A program made the translations under genes and the position numbers. The notes beneath the pieces are model-generated. The model was not told the DNA's origin and searched no databases. It saw only the letters and a list, made by a program, of their open reading frames with translations. This document shows positions 9,789 through 19,377 of a stretch of DNA of 64,000 nucleotides, in pieces. The DNA is from Chloracidobacterium sp. GTDB lineage: Bacteria > Acidobacteriota > Blastocatellia > Pyrinomonadales > Pyrinomonadaceae. The DNA lies in contig JADJRV010000020.1 in the NCBI GenBank assembly GCA_016712045.1, positions 12,463 to 76,462 of the forward strand, read 5' to 3'. Position 1 is the stretch's first letter; each line of letters begins with the position of its first letter.

Positions 9789-10793
9789 TTAGTTTTTCTT
9801 GACATAGGTCTTATGGACCACTAGTTTCGACTTTTCGTCGACGGCTTCGATCATCACGTTATCCTTGTTCTCGCGTTTGACAAGCTTTGCCCCGGCGGTC
9901 GCACGCTCGGTTGGTTTTGCCTTGTCTGAATCGGTTATAAAGCCTTTCACCGCATCTGCTTTGACCTCGTCGGCGAGACGAACACCGCGTTGAGCCGAAA
10001 CTGCTTCGGTCGCTGTGGCTTTGAGATTCTTACTCCAAAGCTTTTTGAACAGCGAATTCGACACAAAAATATCGGCACTGTTTATCTGGCCGTTGATGGC
10101 GAACGCGTAGCCGATCACGTCGGATTTGCCGTCGATGATGCTGCTGAGTTTTTTGATGTATTCATCGACGTTCGCCACGACCTTGCGGTTCTCAAGGCTC
10201 AATTGCAAACTCGACGCCGAATCGCCCGGAATTTACGGTTCTGCCGATATTGTTCAGGCCGCCTGTGGGCCTCTGACGACCTTTGCCCATACCTCTTTCT
10301 GTGAACGTGACGCGTTTGCCGCGATCTTTAGGTCGCGGGTGACGATGCGGTCGTTTGAGCTGGTAATTGCTTTGAGTCCTCATTGCCGCTTTTCCCAACG
10401 CCCCGATTCGACGCAAAACGCCTCGATCTTTACACGCCCCGACCTTGCCGGAATGATGATGCTGACGGCCAGTACGCGGTCCTGTTTTCCGCCCTTGACG
10501 ATGTCGCCGGACTGGATAAACACGTCCTGTTCTTTTGACAGATTCTCGACCTCCAGCTCATTGACCTCCGACGTTTCATAGACCTTGAACAGCTTTCGCT
10601 CCATCGCCTCTTGCAGCGTCATCATGTTGGTCTTTTTCGATTCGTCCTTGCCGTGGACAAGAAAAATGGAGAGATTTTTGTAAGTGTACGGTGCCGAGAT
10701 CCGATAGCCACTGCTCTGTGCCGTCGCAGTCGCCGCCACACCCGAGATCAACGCAATTATCGACAAAATGCCGATCTTTAGTCTTGTATTCAT
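9789..10793 (-). CDS. Secreted protein with ARPP-1 domain (frameshifted)
   Basis: Signal peptide MNTRLKIGILSIIALISGVA, then a domain with NLSIFLVHGKDE, LTLQEA-type TLQEAMERKLF, VYETSEVNELEVENLS, VFIQSGDIVKGGKQDR and FCVESGRW. This order is the ARPP-1 domain (ARG and rhodanese-phosphatase associated), a family without an established function. Frames change near 10385 and 10200, after which the C-terminal half runs (VANVDEYIKKLSSIIDG, AFAINGQINSADIFVSN) to the stop at 9789. Length about 335 residues when joined. Single gene, followed by hairpins. Confidence 0.82.
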
Positions 10794-11252
10794 ATAACAA
10801 CTCCTTAGAAAAAATACGTAAATTGTGCTCGGGAGAGCGTCGCCTTATGTATTTGGAACCGAGTTGTTCGCGATTTCTTGCAAAAGTTGTCCTTTTGGTC
10901 CGGTCCGGACCAAGGAAAGTGGACCAAGATTTGTCAGTACCGGGAGTTGTAGCGCCGGGGCGCTTTACCCGCTTCGCAATCTTAGCCATCGGGGTGACGA
11001 AAAATGGGGCCTGCGAGTGTGAAGGTTGCGTCGTGTCGGAACGTCGGCGGTGGCATAACAATGACGTGCAATATTGTGCCGCCGTTTCACGGCTCTAATG
11101 TTTGTTGTGCACCCACCCTTGCGTGTGGGCCAACACTCGGCTCCGCCGGAAAAAGCTTCGCTTCGCGAGGCCTTTTACTGAATTTGGGTTAAATGTGTGC
11201 AATCCGTCAGCAGTTTCAGCGGCAATACAAAATCGAAAGGAGAAATCTATTT
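10794..11252. other. Intergenic region of about 460 bp with several hairpins
   Basis: It lies between the divergent ARPP-1 and DUF4436-like genes. CCTTTTGGTCC at 10891-10901 and GGACCAAGG at 10907-10915 form an inverted repeat. CCCAC/GTGGG (about 11111-11129), CGGC-TCC-GCCG (11138-11148) and AAAAAGCTTCGC-TTC-GCGAGGCCTTTT (11150-11176) follow in series. Short open frames here show no recognisable protein. A structured RNA, a degraded repeat element, or stacked terminators are all possible. Confidence 0.45.
11150..11176 (+). terminator. Terminator-like hairpin upstream of the DUF4436-like gene
   Basis: AAAAAGC TTCGC pairs with GCGA GGC CTTTT around TTC, giving an A-flanked, T-flanked GC stem. 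It is about 75 bp upstream of the next start codon, so it may act as an attenuator or end an unseen transcript. Confidence 0.4.
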
Positions 11253-12194
11253 ATGTCAGATAAGATCTCGGCAAAAGAGGTGATCGTTGGTGTCATTGTG
11301 CTTGCGGTCGTGGGGGCGGCGATGTTTTATACGCTGAGCGTTTTTAACGCCGAGAGCGGGCAAAAGGTGATAGATATATCGCAGCAGGGCGACAAAGAGG
11401 CGAGCCATATCGAGACGCATGTAAAGCTGACGGCGATCGACCCGATCAAGGGCGATGCGTCGGCGAGGTTTGAGTTTGTGCCGAGCGACAATCTGCTGGC
11501 TGAGGACGGCACACTCAAGCAGGAGTTGAAACTGTACGTTAACAGTGCGAACGGCAAGCAGGAGATCGATTTTGCCAAAGGCAAGCTGATGACGCCCGTC
11601 GAGGCCGTTTTTAACATGCACGGCGGCCAGGGCGACGCAATACCCTTTTTGACAAATACGTCGCCGACATCGACATCTATATCACCAAGGGAAAGTTGAC
11701 GAAAAGAAACCGGCAACGGCTCGCGGCAAAAGAACCCGCTGACGGTGAAACCGCCGGCGAACCGCTGCAAGACAGAGGATGACGATCGCGGAACTTGCGA
11801 TCTCGGTCGATTTCCTCGGCTCGATACCCGGCTACAAGATCGACGCCACAAGGCAAAAATACACTGAGATCGATTTTGTCGGTATCGAGACCAAGATCGA
11901 GCGTTCGGGACGGTGGTGTTTGTATCGATGTTCGTGTCGGTGCTGATGTGGGTGCTGACGATCGGGATGCTGTTCTTCGTCATCAGCCTGTTCATGCGCG
12001 GCCGCAAGGTCGAGATCGCAATGTTCTCATTTATGGGGGCAATGCTGTTTGGCTTTTACGCGATACGCAATTCGCAGCCAAACGTCCCGCCGATCGGCGT
12101 CTATAGCGATTTCTTATCGTACATCTGGTGTGAGATCATCGTCGGCTTTCTGCTCGCATGCCTCGTCGCGTGGGTTTTGCGGCCGGCGAAATAG
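11253..12194 (+). CDS. DUF4436-like membrane protein (frameshifted)
   Basis: ATG 11253 follows AAAGGAGA at 11237-11244; an upstream in-frame ATG at 11193 has no such site. One N-terminal membrane segment (VIVGVIVLAVVGAAMFYTL) anchors an extracytoplasmic domain. A frame change near 11640 leads to DKYVADIDIYI (the family's PFDxY-type segment), then SIPGYKID. After another change near 11910, three C-terminal membrane helices follow (MLFGFYAIRN, QPNVPPIG, DFLSYIWCEIIVGF). The PPIG-x-x-x-D-x-x-x-x-x-W-x-E pattern supports DUF4436. About 310 residues when joined. Function unknown. Confidence 0.7.
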
Positions 12195-12229
12195 GTTTAT
12201 CAAGTTTTTTATTATACGGAGGCTATTAA

Positions 12230-12872
12230 ATGAAATCGATACTTACATTAGGAATGATCACATTTGCCCTGACGTTTTGCGGGCTGGGCGACAAACTAAA
12301 AGGCCTGAGCGGCTCAGGCGGCAGCAATACTAATACGACGACGACAGGCTCAAATTCGTCATCGACCTCGTCATCATCGTCAACCGCAGAACAGGCAAAG
12401 CCAAATGCCGCCCAGCAGGCGATCATCGACGGCGGCACCGAGACCAAATGGGACGATCAGGGGCTGTCGTGGAAACTGCCTGCGGGTTGGAGCAAGATGG
12501 ATGTAAAGAAGAGCGTTTAACTACAAATCGCCGGACAATGCGTTTTTACTCGTAAATATTTCGGTGCTTGGAGATAATTTCCCTGCGGATGTCAGCCTCA
12601 AGGCCTACTACGATCAGGCGATGCAGCAGCTAAAGAACGGTAAATACGAATCGGTCAAGATGGTCGAGATCGACGGCATCCAAGGTGTCGAATTTACCGA
12701 AGCACCGCCCGAGGGCAAGGACGATCCGCGACGCCACCAATGGATCGCGTACCGCAAATACCTCGGCCAAACGCAGCAGTTAAACGTAATGACGTCAACG
12801 AAGGGCACGAACTTTAACAAGCACACGGACGATTTCACCGCGATACTTTATTCAATGAAAGCGGTTAAATAG
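12230..12872 (+). CDS. Secreted hypothetical protein with Ser/Thr-rich linker (one frameshift)
   Basis: ATG 12230 follows ACGGAGG at 12216-12222. A short signal segment (MKSILTLGMITFALTFCG, possible but atypical lipobox) leads into a low-complexity Gly/Asn/Thr/Ser linker of about 30 residues. A globular domain then begins ETKWDDQGLSWKLPAGW. The frame breaks at about 12517 (one missing T in GTTTAAC) and continues as NYKSPDNAFLLVNI to YSMKAVK. Joined length about 213 residues. I recognise no family; the C-terminal domain is reminiscent of PsbP/Mog1-like folds, but this is a guess. Ends just before a strong bidirectional terminator. Confidence 0.75.
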
Positions 12873-12886
12873 TAAGAAAACGCAAG

Positions 12887-12915
12887 AAAAAGCCCGACTC
12901 AATCGGCGGGCTTTT
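12887..12915. terminator. Bidirectional terminator
   Basis: AAAAAGCCCG pairs with CGGGCTTTT around a ten-base loop, with A and T runs on the outside. It sits between the convergent secreted-protein gene and tdk. Confidence 0.8.
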
Positions 12916-12984
12916 CTTAATTTGAGCTCTGAGTCTTCGTGAAGCGTTGGTGCGTCCGCGTGCGGGACAAAACATTTACGGCAC

Positions 12985-13552
12985 CTAGGCCTCGTATTTA
13001 TCGCTCGCTCCGACCTCGACGCGGGCGTCGGATTCGACCGTTCGTTGTGAGTAGTTAGCTGTAGCACCGCATTTGACGCAGATGGCGTGGGTTTTTGTGA
13101 TAAATTCGGCAACTGCCAGCAATTGCGGCATCGGCTCAAAGGGCTTTCCGGTATAGTCCTGATCGAGCCCCGCGATGATGACGCGTTTGCCGCGTTCGGC
13201 CAGTTCATTGACGGCGGCGATGATCGCCATGTCAAAAACTGTGCTTCGTCGATGCCGACAACCTCGGTGTCTTCGAGAACGTGCGACATCATCCCGGCGG
13301 TATCGGCCACGGGATCGAGAGATGCCTTTGACCGGAATGCGACGCGATCTCTTCGTCGGAGTAACGCACGTCGATGCCCGGCTTAAAAACCTGGACCTTT
13401 TGCCGTGCAATACGCGCACGCGTCAGCCGGCGGATAAGCTCTTCGGATTTACCCGAAAACATCGACCCGGCGATCACCTCGATCCAGCCTGTTCCGTTAT
13501 GACGCACCTTGCGGCGTTCGTCCGCATTGTCGAACGCAAATTCTTCAACCAT
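12985..13552 (-). CDS. tdk: Thymidine kinase, type II (frameshifted)
   Basis: Salvage phosphorylation of thymidine. The P-loop reads GSMFSGKSEELIRR, then VQVFKPGIDVRY. The frame changes near 13330 and 13230; VVGIDEAQFL carries the DEAQF motif, and RVIIAGLDQDYTGKPF continues. Zinc-ribbon first pair CVKC is present. The frame stops at 12985 after GASDKYEA, but the next frame continues CRKCFVPHADAPTL, supplying the expected second Cys pair. The real C-terminus therefore probably extends to about 12900, close to the terminator. Last gene of a minus-strand series beginning at eno. Confidence 0.9.
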
Positions 13553-13650
13553 ATTTCTTTACCGATCATGTATTCGAAAGACAATTATAGGAAAAAGCCG
13601 GCGGGTTAAAATCAGCGATGTTCGAAATGCGCGATCGGCATGCTAATCGG

Positions 13651-14563
13651 TCAGTTCGACACCGACTTTACGACCTGATCGACCGTGATCTGAGCCAGCG
13701 GACGGTCGTCGAGCACCCGTAAATTATCGATCAACGGCCGAAAGAACGTCGGCGAACCCAGCTCTGAGAGCAAGACTATCCCTATTCCCGCGACCGCCCC
13801 AAGATGCATCGGGCCGGTGTCGCCGACGGCCAGAACCGCCCGTCACGCATATCGCGTTCCTCGGGGCCGAGGAAAACCAGAACCTGTTTAGTCGGATCTC
13901 CGGAAAGCCGTCGAGCCACCGCGACAAATTCTCAACAAGCCAACCGCCTCGTCGGATGTCCTGCCCCGAGAAACAGTCCGATCAAAGTCTTGTTTTCGAT
14001 GCCACGTTCTTTCAAATACGACCTTGCATTCTCAACGCTTTCGGCTGGAGGCGTTATCGTGACCGTGCGATCTATGTTGTTAAGCCCCAATGCCTCAAGA
14101 ACAGCAAGATAGCGGTCAGTATGATGTTTGGTTTTGTCTTCGGCGGGAGGCTTGACCGGAAAATTTGAAAGCCGGTCGATCGAACGGCGATCACGGTTTG
14201 CAAATAATCGATGCTTCGCACCGGAGAGAAACCCGAGCAGATTTGTCTCATACAAACTATTAAGATCGATCACTAGATCAAATTTTCGGCGGCGAACATC
14301 TTTAACTGATCCGGCCCATTTCAGTGATCGACTCAAACCCGTTTGCCGTCACGCAATTTCACGCGGTCAACCGCGATCTGATCATCAGCGACCTGCCCAA
14401 GACGAATGATCTCCGCGGTCGATGTGCCGGACATGACCGTTATTTTGGCGTCCGCAAAATGATCACGGATCGCTCTGAGAGCAGGTAGTCCGAGCACCAC
14501 GTCGCCGAGCTGGCCGAAATGGATAACGAGGATATTTTTGTATTCAGGATGAGCTTTGGCCAA
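13651..14563 (-). CDS. Glycosyltransferase family 9 (heptosyltransferase-like), frameshifted
   Basis: N-terminus ILVIHFGQLGDVVLGLPALRAIR is the classical GT9 start, binding the ADP-heptose type donor. After a shift near 14340 the frame runs KFDLVIDLNSLYETNLLGFLSG (RxxxYDxxIDL-type) and GLFLGAGHPTRR, with GAxxxxR expected near the donor site. Later frames give VLVFLGPEERDM and a C-terminal LDDRPLAQITVDQV ending at 13651. About 300 residues when joined. Cytoplasmic face of the inner membrane, LPS core or related glycan assembly is inferred from the family. Ten bases separate its start from the gpmI stop. Confidence 0.83.
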
Positions 14564-14572
14564 GCCGATATT

Positions 14573-16116
14573 TTACAACATTCTCAGGTCAGAGCCCGTC
14601 ATCTCGTCGGGCTTTTTGATGCCGAGGACACTCAATATCGTCGGGGCGATGTCTGACAGAGAGCCGTCTTCACGTAAGCGAACGCCGTTAGACGATGCAT
14701 CGAGATAATGGAATGGGACGGGATTCGCCGTGGCGGTGACGCAGGCTTCGCCGCTGTCGAGGTCGATCATTTTTTCGCAGTTGCCATGCGTTGACGTGAT
14801 CATGACGACACCACCGGCTTGCTGAACACTCTCGCAAAGACCGCCGATACAGGTGTCGATATACTGGATCGCGGCGACCGTTTTATTGACATCACCCGTC
14901 TCCGCCATCATCTCCGCGGCCGGAATATTTGCGATAAAAACTCCGTTTGGGGCGATCTCAAGACTGCTGAGCAGACGGTCGGTAATCTTAAAGCTCTGAC
15001 TTTCGGGCTGATCCGCCGATCTATTAGCCGAGATGAGGATCTGCTCCTCGAAATGGGCTTGCAGGTCGGCACCGCCGTCAAAAAAATGCGTGAGATGCGG
15101 AAACCGCGAACTTTCTGTGATCTTAAAACTCGGGATCTGCAGCGACGATAAAACCTCAGCCAAAGTTCCTTTTTCCGGCTCCTGCCGAAACGCGGCGGGC
15201 AGGTTGAACGCACGGTCATATTCGGTAAGGCACACCGTATCGAGCATCGGTTTGGCTGACACCGTTTCGTCCGGTATGCATAACGCCCGGACAAGCTGCC
15301 GCATCGTGTCGGCACGATGATTAAAAAATACGACGAGATCGCCGTTGCAAACCTTGGCGACGGGCACGTCAGGCGACTTTTCAATAATGATCGGCGAAAT
15401 AAATTCGTCAGAGATGCCGCGTAAAAATGAGTTGCGGATGGCGTTTACGGCGTCGTTCGTCCGCTCGCCCTCAGCGTGGACCAGCATCGTAAATGCCTGG
15501 GCCGTGCGTTTCCCAACGCTCGGCACTGTCCATAGCAAAAAAGCGTCCACAGAGCGTCGCGATCTCGCCGATGCCTATGTCAGCCAGCTTTATCTCAAGC
15601 GCCTCGACGTAGATGTCCGCCGTTCGCGGAGCAACATCGAGCCCGTCGAGGATGCAGTGGATATAAACCTTTGTTAAGCCGTGAGATTTTTGCGAGACGC
15701 AGCAAAGCGAATAAATTCTCAGTCGATGAATGCACCCCGCCATCGCTCAAAAGCCCGATCAGATGGATGGCCGCACCGGTTCCGTTCGCTTTGGTAAAGG
15801 CACGGTTGAGCACCTTGTTTTCCTTAAAATCATCCGACGCGATGGCGTCGCTGATCCGCGAAGTTTCCGTCTGAGCCCGTCGTCCGGTTCCAATATTGAG
15901 ATGGCCGACCTCGGCACTGCCCGGTTGTTCGTCGGATTGTCCGACCGAAGTTCCGGCCGCAGCAAGCGTCGTCATGGGAAAGCGTTCGCAGATCTTGTCG
16001 TAGTAAGGAGTGTGCGCGATCGCGATCGCGTTGCCCTCGGTGCGCGGAGCAAAACCCCAGCCATCGAGGATGACGAGTGCGACCGGACGCCGATTTATTG
16101 CAATTGTTGAACTCAT
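14573..16116 (-). CDS. gpmI: 2,3-bisphosphoglycerate-independent phosphoglycerate mutase (frameshifted)
   Basis: Converts 3- to 2-phosphoglycerate. N-terminal metal site LVILDGWG, then the nucleophile region PGSAEVGHLNIGTGR, LLSDGGVHS, and in the other frame HCILDGLDVAPRTA. The C-terminal alkaline-phosphatase-like part has NHRADTMRQL, THFFDGG, TSTHGNCEKM, NPVPF and SDIAPTIL. Frames change near 15690 and 15530. The family motif is usually GNSEVGH with the Ser as nucleophile; here it reads GSAEVGH, see findings. Same strand as eno, which catalyses the next glycolytic step. Confidence 0.92.
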
Positions 16117-16182
16117 TAGGGATCTGTCGAAGACTGCCTATTACGATTATAAACGAAACAGCGGTGAGGCGTGCAACAATTT

Positions 16183-16622
16183 CTAGTACGCGTCCGGAGC
16201 CGGTTTTTCCATCCAGCGTTCGGGGAAACTGAAGCTCTTCAAACCCGTATTGTTCATAGAGCCCATGGGCATCACGCGTCGCCAATAGCCAACGCCGCAG
16301 CCCTTGCATATCTGGTTGTTCGGTGATCACCTGCATCAGCCATTTGCTCAGGCCCTTGCCGCGATGTGCCTCTAAAATAAAGACATCACCGATGTACGCA
16401 AACGTCGCTCTATCTGTAACAACGCGGGCAAAACCGACCAATTCCCTGCCGTGATAAACGCCGTAACACAATCGAATTTTCGACCGCCTTCAGCGTCTGT
16501 TCGAGCGGACGATTCTTGGCCCAATAAGACTCGCCCGAAAGAAACCGGTGGATCGCTGCCAGATCTAGCCGCCGCTTGTCGGTGTCGATCTCGTACAGGC
16601 CTTTTCGTGGTTTTTGTTTCAC
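16183..16622 (-). CDS. GNAT family N-acetyltransferase (frameshifted)
   Basis: GTG at 16620-16622 begins MKQKPRKGLYEIDTDKRRLD, one base after the stop of the upstream gene. IHRFLSGESYWAKNRPLEQ follows. The frame changes near 16465, giving LCYGVYHGRELVGFARVVTD, then the acetyl-CoA loop VFILEAHRGKGLSKWLM (R/Q-x-x-G-x-G/A) and LATRDAHGLYEQYGFEEL. One more shift near 16215 gives FPERWMEKPAPDAY and the stop at 16183. This layout matches small bacterial GNATs of about 145 residues whose substrate is unknown. Confidence 0.85.
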
Positions 16623-16623
16623 C

Positions 16624-17130
16624 TCACACACCCAAAACACGTCGGGCACGGCTGCGAAATCCGGCCGTTGCGACCTGAGGATACTTTGTTGCGATCAAGC
16701 CGCAGCTCGTCGAGTAGCTCGGGCGAATCTTTGGCCGACTTTGCCGCGACGGACAACGAAAAACACCGAACCGCAACCGCCTCCGACGGATCAGCCAGAA
16801 GCTCTAGCAGGCGTCAAACACTACGGCCCCATATCGCTTAGGAATATCAACAAACTGCAGCAACCGGACAACATTTCGCCGAACAGCAACATGTACGTCG
16901 TCACGCTCAAGCTGCTTTAAAAGCTTCGCAAAATAGGGCTTGACCAGCTCAGGATATTTCTCAACGCAGTTGCTCAGCGGCCATCCGGCTCGTTGCGTGA
17001 TCCGGTAAACATCGCCAAGGAACAATCGCATCAACTCAGCAAACCTTTCAGGATCGTCACCAACCCAATCCACGATCTTTGCCGTTTGCTGTTTGGAATG
17101 CTCGGCAAGGATTTCATCGCGAGGTTCATT
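16624..17130 (-). CDS. HEAT-like conserved hypothetical protein (frameshifted)
   Basis: The reading continues from about 17130 (RDEILAEHSKQQTAKIVDW) through DPERFAELMRLFLGDVYRITQRAGWP and RRNVVRLLQFVDIPKRYGAVVFDAC. After a shift at about 16805 it reads LELLADPSEAVAVRCFSLSVAAK, and a further shift gives ATKYPQVATAGFRSRARRVLGV to the stop at 16624. The alpha-helical pairs suggest HEAT/ARM-type repeats. Similar small proteins are common in Bacteroidota and Acidobacteriota without known function. The start is unclear because no ATG lies in this frame near the eno stop; GTG at 17073 is an alternative. Confidence 0.65.
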
Positions 17131-18324
17131 ATGCGATCTGATAAAACGCCTTGCGCCCGGGATATTTTGCCGAATCGCCGAGGTCTTCTTCTATACGCAG
17201 CAGTTGATTGTATTTCGCGATACGGTCGCTGCGGCATAGGCTGCCGGTTTTGATCTGGCCGGCGTTTGTTGCGACGGCGAGGTCGGCGATAAAGCTGTCT
17301 TCGGTCTCGCCGGAGCGGTGCGAAATGACGGCGGTCATGACTCGATTCCCTTTTGCAGGAATTTTGTATTGGTAACAAACAGATCGTCGCCGACAAGCTG
17401 GACAGTTTTACCAACTTTGGCGGTCAGGTTGATCCAGCCGTCCCAATCGTTTTCGGCCATGCCGTCCTCGATCGAGATGATCGGATATTTACCGCACCAA
17501 TCGGCCCAGTACGACGCCATTTCCTCGGATGAAAGTTCGCGTTTATCCGATTTCTTAAAGATATATTTGCCGTCCTTAAAAAACTCGCTTGATGCCGGAT
17601 CGAGGGCGATCATCACGTCGTCACCGGCCTTATAACCGGCGATGTCGATGGCTTCGAGAATGGTTTCGACCGCTTCGTCGTTTGATTTTAGGTTCGGTGC
17701 AAAACCGCCTTCGTCGCCGACGCTGGTCGAATATCCGCGTGATTTGAGAACGTTTTTGAGATTGTGAAAGATCTCTGCACCACATCGCAGAGCTTCGGTG
17801 AAGCTCTCTGCCCCGACCGGCATCACCATAAACTCCTGAAAATCCACGTTATTGTCGGCGTGTGCGCCGCCGTTGAGGATATTCATCATCGGCACGGGCA
17901 GCGTCTTTGCATTCGTCCCGCCGATGTAGCGATAAAGCGGCATTTCCTGAAACGCGGCCGCTGCCCGGGCATTTGCAAGCGACACGGCAAGCAAAGCGTT
18001 AGCCCCGAGTTTCGATTTCGTCTCTGTTCCGTCGAGATCGATCATCGTTTGATCGATCAGCGTCTGGTCAAGACAGTCGAGTCCCTCGAGTTCGCGGCTA
18101 ATGATGTCGTTGACGTTGCTGACCGCCGTCAGGACACCTTTGCCCAGATAACGCGATTTGTCGCCGTCACGCAGCTCGACGGCCTCGTTCTCTCCGGTCG
18201 AAGCCCCGCTCGGCACCGCCGCGCGGCCCTGCGTCCCGTCCTCTAAGACAACCTCGGCCTCGATCGTCGGATTTCCTCTCGAATCCATGATCTCGCGTGC
18301 CCAAACCTGTTCAATATAGCTCAT
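17129..18324 (-). CDS. eno: Enolase, with an internal deletion of about 94 bp
   Basis: Interconverts 2-phosphoglycerate and phosphoenolpyruvate. Intact N-terminal half: REIMDSRGNPTIEAEV, GASTGENEAVELRD, MMNILNGGAHADNNVDFQEF, GDEGGFAP, ALDPASSEFF, SIEDGMAENDWDGW (metal Asp/Glu) and QLVGDDLFVTN. At 17335 the sequence jumps from LQKGIE to TAVISHRSGETED, skipping about 31 residues that in all enolases include the catalytic Lys of the LIKxNQIG motif. The remainder (AAGQIKTG-like NAGQIKTGSLCRSDRIAKYNQ) ends at 17129 in another frame. An essential single-copy glycolytic gene is unlikely to be dead, so an assembly deletion is preferred. Confidence 0.95.
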
Positions 18325-18338
18325 CGATGCTCCTCACT

Positions 18339-19364
18339 CTATTTTGTAAAACTGTAAATTGTATCCAAACTAGCAACAAAAACGCTGCTCTTGCTCTGCG
18401 TCATCACGCCGCTGGCATAGCCGGTATCAGAGCTTTGTGACCTCGCCGCCATTCTTTGAAACTCGGCACAGCACATCGGCGGACAAACCGTCTTCGTCAA
18501 AAAAGTAGATATTCTGCTCGTCAATAACGAACTGTTTTAACGAGAATGTCTTTGCGATCGTTTGCGGCTCGCCGCCGGCCTTTGATATTTTTCGCAGCGC
18601 CCAACGCGATTCGCCCGCACCGCGAAATCCAAAATATAGATCGCTGCCGTCTTGCTCTAGTTTATCAATGCCCTCTCTGTCGCTCGCCTGCAAAACAACC
18701 TGCGGCGTGCCGCCGGTTTTTGGTTGTTTCATTATGCTCGACGGCGTAGTCCAATAGACAAACTTATCATCAACGACAATGTTTCCGGGTGCCATTTGCT
18801 TATCCGCAAATATCTCAGCCTTTCCTCCGGCCTTTGCCACCGAATAGATCGGGCTAGGCGTGATCGGCGTTCCCGATGAATAGTAACCGTGATTTGCCCA
18901 ATATACCCGCTCACTATCAAGCACCATATCGATCCCAATGCCGACAAATTCCGTAGCGACCGCCTCACGCTTGCCGTTATCTTTTCCAATACGGGCGATC
19001 TCGCCGCCGGAATTCCAGTAAACGTATTTTTCGTCCTGAGCAATGCCGCCCTGTTCCGCTTGAGGGTACTTTTCGCCGTTGTCGAGCATCGTAACGGCTC
19101 CGCCATCAAGCGGCACTTTTCTAAGGCCATTGGTTCCCGCATTTGCGTCAGCGACAGTACCGCCAATAGTGGTGTAGGCAAATTTATCGTCAACGACAAC
19201 GCCCGAGACGTGTGACAAACCTTGTTCCTTACCCGCGATCTTTTTGCCTTGGTCCATTCGGGCTTTGGCCCGCTTTGCAGTACCGCCGCAGCCAAGAGCC
19301 ATCAAGAAAAGTATCGCTCCCGTCAGCAACAGGCCCTGTTGAACTGTTTTTGAAGATTCATCAT
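18339..19364 (-). CDS. Beta-propeller-like lipoprotein (two frameshifts)
   Basis: Start at the double ATG 19359-19364; the signal is reached after a shift near 19335 (MMNLQKQFNRA then LLTGAILFLMALGCGG, with Cys as probable lipidation site). Repeated units of the form DDKFAYTTIGG, DEKYVYWNSGG, DSERVYWANHG and DDKFVYWTTPS alternate with GGxxxxxL turns, which is the pattern of six- to seven-bladed propellers of the DUF5050 type. The final shift at about 18435 replaces the early stop by SDTGYASGVMTQSKSS to the stop at 18339. Envelope-located, function unknown. Confidence 0.75.
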
Positions 19365-19377
19365 ATTACCCTCTGCT

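Noticed and set aside
9046..9824. Long open frames rich in Pro, Gly, Phe or Val in both strands
   Set aside because: They are translations of the homopolymer block at 9241-9685 and have no protein-like composition.
10576..11061. Minus-strand open frame with MAKIAKRVKRPGATTPG
   Set aside because: It overlaps the start of the ARPP-1 gene in another frame, has no recognisable domain, and its region is full of hairpins; I treat it as non-coding.
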